The translations under genes and the position numbers were made by a program. Shown here piece by piece: positions 1-5,157 of a DNA stretch of 5,488 nucleotides. Every line of letters starts with the position of its first letter. Positions within the stretch are counted from its first letter, which is position 1. The stretch comes from Flammeovirgaceae bacterium (GTDB lineage Bacteria > Bacteroidota > Bacteroidia > Cytophagales > Cyclobacteriaceae). The stretch is taken from positions 1 to 5,488 of the forward strand of contig JAKEEN010000103.1 in the NCBI GenBank assembly GCA_022616575.1, read 5' to 3'. The notes beneath the pieces were generated by a model, which did not search any database, was not told where the DNA came from, and was given only the letters and a program-made list of their open reading frames with translations.

Positions 1-99
1 GTAGTCGACGACCAAGCTGATCAGGCGCTTGCCCGGCAGGTTCGGGATCGACTCGTTCGCGGCGACGGTGACGGTTTCATGGAGGGGTGTGCCGTCATC
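1..99 (-). other. Foreign high-GC fragment encoding part of a cupin-like protein
   Basis: Read on the minus strand from base 99, this stretch gives 33 open codons, including ESIPNLPGKRLISLVVDY. That wording resembles the region just before the metal-binding barrel of small cupin-domain proteins, where PGKR-x5-VDY is followed by PPGG and an HxH motif; the part that would hold the histidines lies beyond the edge. About 30 of 33 third codon positions are G or C, and the first 100 bases are 63% GC against 43% for the next 100. This frame is one base off from the adjoining flavoprotein frame, and extending it into the flavoprotein side soon meets TGA stops with no start codon. I see a real coding fragment from a high-GC genome. 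The cupin assignment is by remembered family wording and is moderately sure. Confidence 0.6.
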
Positions 100-587
100 A
101 CAATTTTCTCATCAATAGGCAATTCGGGAAGGTAACGGGGCCTGCTCCCTGTGGCAAGAATAATGTTATCAGCATACACCTTTTCCTTTTTGATCCCATT
201 CGAGATCACTATTTCATTTTGAGAGATAAGGCGGGCCGTACCTTCTTTGAAGTCAAGGTATTTTGCCGCTGACTTTCGGATAATCTCCATGTGCTCTTCC
301 AACATGTCCTTTCTTTCAGCTACCGCCTTTTGTACTTCGGATTGAATTTCGCGATACGAAATCGATGGCGCATGAATATTGTATCGTCTTAGATTTTTAC
401 GGAAGGCAGCAGCTTCGCGCGAAAGTTCCCACCACGTTTTGGAGGATAAAGCTCCGTTCGTAACACCCGCCCCTCCTACCCTGCTTTTTTCGACTAAGAG
501 CGTTTTCTTTTTAAAATCTATTGCTCGCATAGCGGCCGCATACCCCGATGGGCCAGCTCCAATTACAACCAGATCATATTTTTCCAT
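21..587 (-). pseudogene. NAD(P)/FAD-dependent oxidoreductase, interrupted 5' part
   Basis: This is the N-terminal part of a flavoprotein in the dihydrolipoamide dehydrogenase / soluble transhydrogenase superfamily. From the ATG at 587 the FAD Rossmann motif GAGPSG sits at residues 10-15, the ribose-binding acidic residue is Glu33 at the end of the second strand, and the second FAD motif ATGSRPR is at 145-151. Where lipoamide dehydrogenases carry GGxCxNxGCxPSK, this protein has GGAGVTNGALSSK (38-50), so both redox cysteines are replaced (Gly41, Ala46). It is therefore not a lipoamide dehydrogenase; electron partner unknown. Recognisable homology stops near residue 165 (base 93-96). The remaining 23 codons to the stop at 21 are out-of-frame foreign sequence (PSPSPRTSRSRTCR), so the NAD(P)-binding and dimerisation domains of a protein normally about 450-470 residues long are missing. 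A TTG at 593 is an alternative start; ATG 587 is preferred. Confidence 0.8.
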
Positions 588-662
588 AGACAATGATTTC
601 TCATTAATTTAGGTTTAAAAATAGGATATTTACTTCTTAAACTTCACTTCACAGATAGATTA
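588..662. promoter_or_regulatory. Divergent promoter spacer, flavoprotein / histidine kinase
   Basis: This 75-bp AT-rich gap separates two divergent start codons, so it should contain promoters for both genes. Only loose matches to the Bacteroidota -7 element (TAnnTTTG) are visible: TAATTTAG near 605-612 on the plus strand and TATTTTTA on the minus strand, neither with a well-spaced -33 TTTG. No clear ribosome binding site precedes either ATG, which is normal for the phylum. The promoter role is inferred from the gene arrangement alone. Confidence 0.4.
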
Positions 663-2600
663 ATGACTTCCTGGATACAAAGATTGGTGCAGTCCGGTGT
701 TCGGGATGTTCAACCTCCTTCACTAAACAGAAACCTTGTCACGGCAAATATCATAAGCCTGATTATAGCAGGCCTGGCCCTGATTATGGCGGCCCTCTTG
801 TGGTTCTTTTACAATCAGCCGTTGTTCTGCCTGATGGTTGTTTGTGTCAGTTTCCTGTTCTTTATTCCGATTATTTTTAATGCGTTTGAACGAATCCACA
901 TTAGCCGGTTCATCACGAGTGTGCAAATACCCCTGTACACAATCGGCATTTCAATCATTACCAAATCACTTTATTTCGACAAAGTAAATCCCTCGAATTA
1001 CTTTGACGGACGATTTATTATCACAGCCTCTGTTATCCTGCCACTCATTATTATCCATATCAAAGAATTGAAACTGCTGGTCAGCGCTGTATCGGTAAGT
1101 CTCCTTTGCTTACTGACTTTTGATCCCCTTCACACTTTTTTCAATGTCGGATTTTATGAATTGGGCATGGTGAGCTGGGACTATCCCTTTGCTGCTAATT
1201 TTTATCCCCTGCTTACATACGTTTTCATTTTGGCCAGTTTTCTTTTCATGAAGGTAAGTAACGAGAAATTCGAAAAAGAAAATGAGGCCCTGATAGTAAA
1301 ATTAAAAGGACAAAATGATGAAATACTGGCGCAAAGTGAAGAGTTAGTAACTAACCAGGACCAACTGATGGAGGCTTACCGCGTAATTGAATTGCAAAAA
1401 GATCAATTGCTGGGGGCCAACACTAACTTGGCATCGGAAGTATCTCAAAGCAAGCAGGCCCTGGAGTATGCCAATGAGGAACTCATCAAGCACAACAATG
1501 AATTGAGGCAGTTTTCATATACCATCTCTCATAATTTAAGAGCCCCGGTCGCCCGTTTACTCGGGCTTACGTATTTATTGAAGAATAATTCCAATGGACT
1601 AACGAGCGATCAATTGAACATGATTGACCTCCTCAATATTTCCTCATCAGAGTTAGATACAATTATTCGCGATCTGAATAAGATCATTGATATCCGAAAC
1701 GAAGTTTATAAAATAAAAGAAAAAGTATTCTTTGAAGCCGAATGGGAACAAGTGAGAAGAAGCCTCGCTTCGCTTACTACCTCAGAAATGAAAATTCATG
1801 CTGATTTTTCTGAAGCTCCTTTTGTTTACACCATTCGGCCGATTCTAAACAGCGTGCTATACAATCTCGCAAGTAATGCCATCAAATACCGATCGCCTAA
1901 GCGACCTTTGGAAATCACCTTAAAGTCAATCAAAACCACGGGTTATGTGAAACTGATGGTCAGCGATAACGGCCTGGGAATTAATATGGATCTGTACGGT
2001 AAAGATCTATTCGGAATTTATAAACGCTTTCACTCAGATACTGAGGGCAAAGGCCTGGGGCTTTACCTGGTAAAAACGCAAGTTGAATCAACCGGGGGTG
2101 TAGTATCTGTGGAGAGTAGCATGAATGTAGGGACGACTTTCATTATTGATTTTAAAACTCCTGGTGATATTGAAGGACAAATTTACTTTGACAGCGAATT
2201 TGGTTCTGTGTACTACAACGCCCGCACTAATACAGCCGGTATTGTCTGGAAGAAGCAGGTAGACAGCGAGCATTACCGCACACTTTTTAATAAATGTGTT
2301 GACATGCTTCGAATTTACAATACCCCGCTCTGGCTTTCGGATATGCGAAAACAAGGTGCGGTTTCAATTGAGGATCAGCAGTGGATGGTTCAAAATGTTT
2401 TAATAGAAGCGGTGAGGAACGGGCTGAGGAGAATTGCGGGTATTTATGATCCCCATCAACATAATGATGAATATAGAAACCGGATCAGCATGATGGGCCA
2501 AAAGCTCGGGGTGGATATTGATTTCTTCCGGTCGCGCAAAGAAGCCGAAGAATGGATTGAAAAGTATATCAATCCAGTAGATGGCGTTGTTAAAAAATGA
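663..2600 (+). CDS. Six-TM sensor histidine kinase with C-terminal STAS/SpoIIAA-like domain
   Basis: This 645-residue inner-membrane histidine kinase would sense through its membrane part and autophosphorylate on histidine. Residues 27-197 hold about six hydrophobic helices (roughly 27-49, 53-73, 83-101, 117-133, 136-155, 176-197). A Glu/Gln/Lys-rich coiled coil follows (about 199-285). The HisKA H-box is SHNLRAP, with phospho-acceptor His290. The ATPase domain has an N-box NLASNAIKY (key Asn405), G1 box DNGLG (435-439), F-box around 448-456 and G2 box GKGLGLY (462-468), so all catalytic boxes are intact. After the kinase core ends near residue 497, a further domain at about 505-640 contains LWLSDMRKQGAVSIEDQQW. 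This matches Bacteroidota STAS/SpoIIAA-like proteins, which usually occur alone. No periplasmic PAS, HAMP or receiver domain is seen. No response regulator lies within the window, so its partner is unknown. The start has no Shine-Dalgarno sequence, and no alternative start fits better. Confidence 0.9.
   Translation: MTSWIQRLVQSGVRDVQPPSLNRNLVTANIISLIIAGLALIMAALLWFFYNQPLFCLMVVCVSFLFFIPIIFNAFERIHISRFITSVQIPLYTIGISIITKSLYFDKVNPSNYFDGRFIITASVILPLIIIHIKELKLLVSAVSVSLLCLLTFDPLHTFFNVGFYELGMVSWDYPFAANFYPLLTYVFILASFLFMKVSNEKFEKENEALIVKLKGQNDEILAQSEELVTNQDQLMEAYRVIELQKDQLLGANTNLASEVSQSKQALEYANEELIKHNNELRQFSYTISHNLRAPVARLLGLTYLLKNNSNGLTSDQLNMIDLLNISSSELDTIIRDLNKIIDIRNEVYKIKEKVFFEAEWEQVRRSLASLTTSEMKIHADFSEAPFVYTIRPILNSVLYNLASNAIKYRSPKRPLEITLKSIKTTGYVKLMVSDNGLGINMDLYGKDLFGIYKRFHSDTEGKGLGLYLVKTQVESTGGVVSVESSMNVGTTFIIDFKTPGDIEGQIYFDSEFGSVYYNARTNTAGIVWKKQVDSEHYRTLFNKCVDMLRIYNTPLWLSDMRKQGAVSIEDQQWMVQNVLIEAVRNGLRRIAGIYDPHQHNDEYRNRISMMGQKLGVDIDFFRSRKEAEEWIEKYINPVDGVVKK
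2175..2582 (+). other. STAS/SpoIIAA-like domain at the kinase C-terminus
   Basis: This segment encodes residues 505-640 of the histidine kinase. It opens with a strand-like IYFDSEFGSVYY, has a second strand around AGIVWKK, then helix HYRTLFNKCVDML, the signature TPLWLSDMRKQGAVSIEDQQW with Asp560, a helix to GLRRIAGI, and ends DFFRSRKEAEEWIEKY. That order of elements is what I know from free-standing Bacteroidota proteins of about 130 residues that carry W(L/K)xDxRK and a PEDQEW-like motif, in the STAS/SpoIIAA-like group. Family membership rests on remembered motif wording. What it does in the kinase is not known; protein-protein interaction is a guess. Confidence 0.65.
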
Positions 2601-2677
2601 TCGCACGTAGGTTTTTGTGATTTTACCGTTGGTAAGTCCGTTGCCTTTTTTCGTGAAAGCAGGTAAAAGAAATTGCC

Positions 2678-2800
2678 ATGATTTACCTGATTACTTTTTT
2701 AGGTCTCTTGATTGTGGGGGCAATCGCATTTGCTGTTCATATTCTAAAATGGCTGGCACGTGAGCGGGCACAGTTAATGACGATTAAAAAAACAGATTAA
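2678..2800 (+). CDS. Candidate 40-residue single-span membrane protein
   Basis: An ATG at 2678 opens a 40-codon frame ending in TAA at 2798-2800. The protein starts MIYLITFLGLLIVGAIAFAV, one uninterrupted hydrophobic stretch long enough to cross the membrane, followed by a basic tail with LKWLARER and IKKTD. It would sit in the inner membrane with the C-terminus inside by the positive-inside rule. It fills most of the 210-bp gap between the kinase and ctlX and stops 10 bp before the facing ctlX stop. A purine run AGGTAAAAGA lies upstream, but its AGG is too far (about 14 bases) to be a good Shine-Dalgarno site. No family is recognised. The smooth TM-plus-basic-tail shape argues for a real gene; the short length leaves chance possible. 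Confidence 0.5.
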   Translation: MIYLITFLGLLIVGAIAFAVHILKWLARERAQLMTIKKTD

Positions 2801-2810
2801 AGAGCGAAAT

Positions 2811-3740
2811 TCACTTTGACAGAGCCTGAAGGTGTATGCCGGCTACCATACAACGCACGCTACCACCACCCACTTTTTCAATCGTCTCAATGGTTAATGG
2901 TATCAGATCAGCGTGCTTGCTGATGACATCGATCTGACCGGGAAGTAATGTTTGATAGGCTTTCTCTGAAAGCAATACAACCGGGTCGCCCGATTTTGTT
3001 TGTACCTCCAGCATGTTGCCTGCAAAGGCATTCATCTGGGCGTAGCTAATGGCTACGACTTTATGACCTGTTTGTGAAAACCTTTCGAGCAACGCTTCCT
3101 GGTCTTCATCATTTTTAATTGCATCCAAACAAATCGTTACAAACGTGGCTCCAATGCACATCACTACATTCGTATGATAGATGGACGTCCCCTTCTCATC
3201 TACCGCATCGAACAATAAATACCGGTAACTTATTTTTTCACAAAGGTGTCTGAGCAGTTGCTCATGCGTTCTCGGAGACCGGTTGGCATAGGCTATTTTA
3301 TTTACGTGATCAAAGACAACACTGCCGGTGCCTTCAAGAAAAATATTGGTATTGGCAGAGCCTGATAGATCAATAACTTTGGTGACTGAAAATTTCTTTT
3401 CTATTTGTTCAACAATATCTTTCCTAACCTCCCATCTTCTGTTTTCAGCCATCATTGGATAGAGAACAATACTTCCGTCCGGCTGAAATGAAATCCAGTT
3501 GTTAGGAAAAATAGCGTCAGGTTTTTCAGGGATTGGCGTATCCTGAATTATGATCACATCAATATCATGTGCCTCCAGTTTCGCAACCATCCGGTCAAAC
3601 TCATCAATGGCTTTGCTTGAAACATTTGTTACATCTAAAACTTCAGATTGAAAGGCATTAGATCCGGCCGTTTGAGAATTAAAACCAAAAGCCGCAGGGC
3701 GAATCATCATTACAGCTCGTGGTGCCTGAATAGATGGCAT
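2811..3740 (-). CDS. ctlX: CtlX-type citrulline hydrolase / arginine deiminase-related amidinohydrolase
   Basis: This 309-residue cytosolic enzyme belongs to the guanidine-modifying (amidinotransferase / arginine deiminase-like) superfamily. Its wording matches the CtlX group, described in Francisella as needed for citrulline use, with conversion to ornithine proposed. Visible superfamily features are the N-terminal PRAVMMIRPAAFGFN (7-21), the substrate-binding loop DAIFPNNWISF (75-85, Asp75), LEGTGS with Glu136, the catalytic His189 in TSIYHTNVVM, and the nucleophile Cys297 in GGGSVRCMVAGIHL near the end. The catalytic set is complete and the length is usual. The start at 3740 leaves a short lead before PRAVMM; the internal methionines at 11-12 would cut into that conserved block. 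No arginine deiminase, ornithine carbamoyltransferase or transporter gene lies next to it, so the citrulline role comes from the family, and a different guanidino or ureido substrate is possible. Confidence 0.85.
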   Translation of the reverse strand: MPSIQAPRAVMMIRPAAFGFNSQTAGSNAFQSEVLDVTNVSSKAIDEFDRMVAKLEAHDIDVIIIQDTPIPEKPDAIFPNNWISFQPDGSIVLYPMMAENRRWEVRKDIVEQIEKKFSVTKVIDLSGSANTNIFLEGTGSVVFDHVNKIAYANRSPRTHEQLLRHLCEKISYRYLLFDAVDEKGTSIYHTNVVMCIGATFVTICLDAIKNDEDQEALLERFSQTGHKVVAISYAQMNAFAGNMLEVQTKSGDPVVLLSEKAYQTLLPGQIDVISKHADLIPLTIETIEKVGGGSVRCMVAGIHLQALSK

Positions 3741-3758
3741 TGACTTGTAGGTTTTTTA

Positions 3759-3774
3759 TTGTTGATTTGTTGAT
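3759..3774. repeat. Tandem repeat, two perfect copies of TTGTTGAT
   Basis: Bases 3759-3766 and 3767-3774 are identical copies of TTGTTGAT. They lie in the ctlX/PAP2 divergent spacer, immediately left of the inner palindrome. Part of the second copy (ATTTGTTG, spanning the copy boundary at 3765-3772) is also the left arm of the outer inverted repeat. Confidence 0.6.
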
Positions 3775-3817
3775 GCTTAATTTGAAGACCAAATTAACCA
3801 ATAACCAAGCAACAAAT
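3765..3817. repeat. Outer 8-bp inverted repeat ATTTGTTG / CAACAAAT
   Basis: ATTTGTTG at 3765-3772 and CAACAAAT at 3810-3817 are exact reverse complements and bracket the inner palindrome, giving a nested symmetric arrangement across most of the divergent spacer. The arms are 37 bases apart, so a binding-site pair is more plausible than a strong hairpin. Confidence 0.45.
3777..3797. repeat. Perfect 8-bp inverted repeat with 5-base spacer
   Basis: TTAATTTG at 3777-3784 and CAAATTAA at 3790-3797 are exact reverse complements separated by AAGAC. After one mismatch (3776/3798), two further outer pairs match (3775/3799 and 3774/3800). It sits near the middle of the divergent spacer, about 43 bases from the ctlX start and 24 from the PAP2 start, a fitting place for a dimeric regulator site. 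It could also be chance in AT-rich DNA. Confidence 0.55.
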
Positions 3818-3821
3818 TGGT

Positions 3822-4394
3822 ATGGAAGCAATTATTGAACTAGACAAAAAACTTTTACTTTTTCTTAACAGCTTTCATGCTGATTGGCTTGATCCAATAA
3901 TTCTTTACGTCACGAAAACATTTTTTTGGCTCCCTCTTTATTTGTTCTTACTCTACCTGGTCATCAAAAACTATAAAAAATATTCGTGGATACCCCTGTT
4001 AGGCATTGCCCTGACTATTACAATGACTGATCGGATCACCAGCGGATTTATGAAACCCTACTTTAAGCGCCTTCGTCCCTCACAAGATCCCGATTTGGAA
4101 GGTCTTGTGCGATTGGTAGATAATTACAAGGGTGGCCTGTACGGATTTGCTTCAAGTCACGCTGCCAACACATTTGCGACTGCTATTTTCTTCTTTTTAC
4201 TCTTTCGAAATAATTACAAATGGATGTGGCTTCTTTTTGTTTGGGCCATCGGCATGACCTACACGCGCATCTATTTAGGTGTTCACTACCCGGGCGATAT
4301 TTTGGTGGGAGGAATGCTAGGGATGCTCTGCGGGTGGATAGGGTTTACAATCAGCAACAAACTTGACCTAAAATTCAGGCTTCGGAGTTCTTAA
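3822..4394 (+). CDS. PAP2-family membrane phosphatase (undecaprenyl-diphosphatase-like)
   Basis: This 190-residue integral membrane phosphatase of the PAP2 superfamily hydrolyses phosphate esters or diphosphates, typically of lipids such as undecaprenyl diphosphate or phosphatidic acid phosphates, at the outer face of the inner membrane. All three signature blocks are present: KxxxxxxRP as Lys78 to Arg85-Pro86, the PSGH block as FASSHAANTFA with His113, and SRxxxxxHxxxD as Thr148-Arg149, nucleophile His155 and Asp159. Gly-to-Ser in block two and Ser-to-Thr in block three are conservative. Hydrophobic helices lie near 33-49, 55-75, 107-128, 134-150 and 158-178. Length fits small bacterial PAP2 proteins. 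The start at 3822 precedes the usual amphipathic LDKKLLLFLNSFH segment and no other start fits. Its stop is 10 bases from the stop of the facing GIN gene. The exact lipid substrate cannot be read from sequence. Confidence 0.88.
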   Translation: MEAIIELDKKLLLFLNSFHADWLDPIILYVTKTFFWLPLYLFLLYLVIKNYKKYSWIPLLGIALTITMTDRITSGFMKPYFKRLRPSQDPDLEGLVRLVDNYKGGLYGFASSHAANTFATAIFFFLLFRNNYKWMWLLFVWAIGMTYTRIYLGVHYPGDILVGGMLGMLCGWIGFTISNKLDLKFRLRSS

Positions 4395-4404
4395 TCACAA
4401 TCAA

Positions 4405-5133
4405 TCATTGTCCGTTCACGTCTGCTCCAAAGCTAGAGCTTGAGTGGCGCACAAGGGGACCACCGCTATAGTCTACTGCAGCCCCTAATCCGGCAGAAAT
4501 ATCAATTTCTTTTGAAGCAAATACTTTTACATCAGCTCCCATGGTGGCTTTTACAAATACCGACTTACTTTCTAAATCAAGTGTGTTTAATTCTGCGCCC
4601 ATAGACGCGTATATCTCAAGATAATCTGTAATTCCCTTAAGCAAAACTTCACCACCCATTGAAGTCTTGATAAATACTTCTTTGGCAATGACATCTAATC
4701 TAAGTTCCGCGCCCTTACTACAGGCAAGTCTCAAATTTTTTGATTTAATTGTTTCCTCACTTTTTAGTAAAGTCCCGGCTTCAATTTCAATTTCATTTAA
4801 CGAAACATAGTACACTCTGGCTTTTATGTAATCTATGTCTTCCTCGTCTCGCCATTGATTTATAAAATGACGATTCCTAAGTTTTAATTTAAGCTTTCCG
4901 TGATCTACCTCGAAAACAATGTCGTCTCTGTCAACATCTTTAAAGTCCAACTCAAGCGATTCTTTATCGGCTTTAATCAATTCTACTTTAAATGGTCCAA
5001 AGACATCCAGCGCGTTAAAAGCAGGAACATCTTGTTTTATTTGGGCAAATGAATGAAAGCTAAAAACGCAGAATAAGCTGAGGGTAAAAATTCTTGTCAT
5101 ACCGGTGAGTTTTTTCAGAGTAGACTCCTTCAT
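4405..5133 (-). CDS. Secreted GIN-domain (DUF2807) beta-helix protein
   Basis: This 242-residue protein is predicted to be exported and to carry a head GIN domain (DUF2807, sometimes called putative auto-transporter adhesin), a family abundant in Bacteroidota with no firmly known function. A signal peptide covers residues 12-30 (TRIF, a hydrophobic run, then SFHSFA|Q), with likely cleavage by signal peptidase I after Ala30. The mature part opens with FNALDVFGPFKVEL, typical of the domain's first strand. From residue 119 the chain repeats at about 20 residues: SKGAEL 139, SMGGEV 158, SMGAEL 178, TMGADV 198, GLGAAV 215, SFGADV 234, as expected for stacked beta-helix coils. ATG 5133 gives an 11-residue basic lead (KESTLKK); ATG 5100 would give a compact signal peptide, and I cannot decide between them. 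The gene lies 24 bp downstream of ribE on the same strand and may share its transcript. No cell-wall anchor or C-terminal sorting domain is visible. Confidence 0.82.
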   Translation of the reverse strand: MKESTLKKLTGMTRIFTLSLFCVFSFHSFAQIKQDVPAFNALDVFGPFKVELIKADKESLELDFKDVDRDDIVFEVDHGKLKLKLRNRHFINQWRDEEDIDYIKARVYYVSLNEIEIEAGTLLKSEETIKSKNLRLACSKGAELRLDVIAKEVFIKTSMGGEVLLKGITDYLEIYASMGAELNTLDLESKSVFVKATMGADVKVFASKEIDISAGLGAAVDYSGGPLVRHSSSSFGADVNGQ

Positions 5134-5157
5134 GCCCGATTAGGTTGCGTGGAAAAT

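Larger units (their letters stand above)
3741..3821. promoter_or_regulatory. Divergent ctlX / PAP2 spacer with nested inverted repeats
   Basis: This 81-bp AT-rich gap separates the start codons of ctlX (leftward) and the PAP2 gene (rightward), so both promoters should lie here. It contains a tandem 8-bp repeat and two nested 8-bp inverted repeats, listed separately. TTAATTTG, read on the plus strand at 3777-3784 and again on the minus strand at 3797-3790, matches the Bacteroidota TAnnTTTG element at five of six fixed positions, but the nearest TTTG/TTG boxes are spaced about 15 bp away, shorter than usual. Promoter identity is inferred; the repeat structure is directly visible. Confidence 0.45.

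Noticed and set aside
21..92. The last 23 codons of the flavoprotein frame as a natural C-terminus
   Set aside because: The residues are low-complexity Pro/Ser/Arg, the same DNA codes a convincing cupin-like peptide in another frame, and base composition shifts exactly at the join.
588..593. TTG at 593 as the flavoprotein start
   Set aside because: It adds only two residues before MEKYDLVVIGAG; ATG at 587 is the commoner codon and gives the usual lead before the FAD motif. A GAGAAA run upstream keeps it possible.
87..612. Open plus-strand frames at 87-272 and 379-612
   Set aside because: They are antisense to the flavoprotein gene, show no family features, and disappear against the strong FAD motifs on the other strand.
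723..2606. Open minus-strand frames at 723-926, 2088-2354 and 2400-2606
   Set aside because: They are antisense to the histidine kinase, which has complete catalytic boxes and coherent domains throughout; no recognisable protein is encoded.
4397..4411. Inverted repeat ACAAT-CAATC-ATTGT between the converging PAP2 and GIN genes as a bidirectional terminator
   Set aside because: The stem is only five AT-rich pairs, with no adjacent T-run, so it is too weak for an intrinsic terminator.
5125..5130. AAGGAG as a ribosome binding site for an internal start of the GIN gene at 5100
   Set aside because: It lies 24 bases from that ATG, too far, and directly after the upstream ATG at 5133; the phylum rarely uses such sites.
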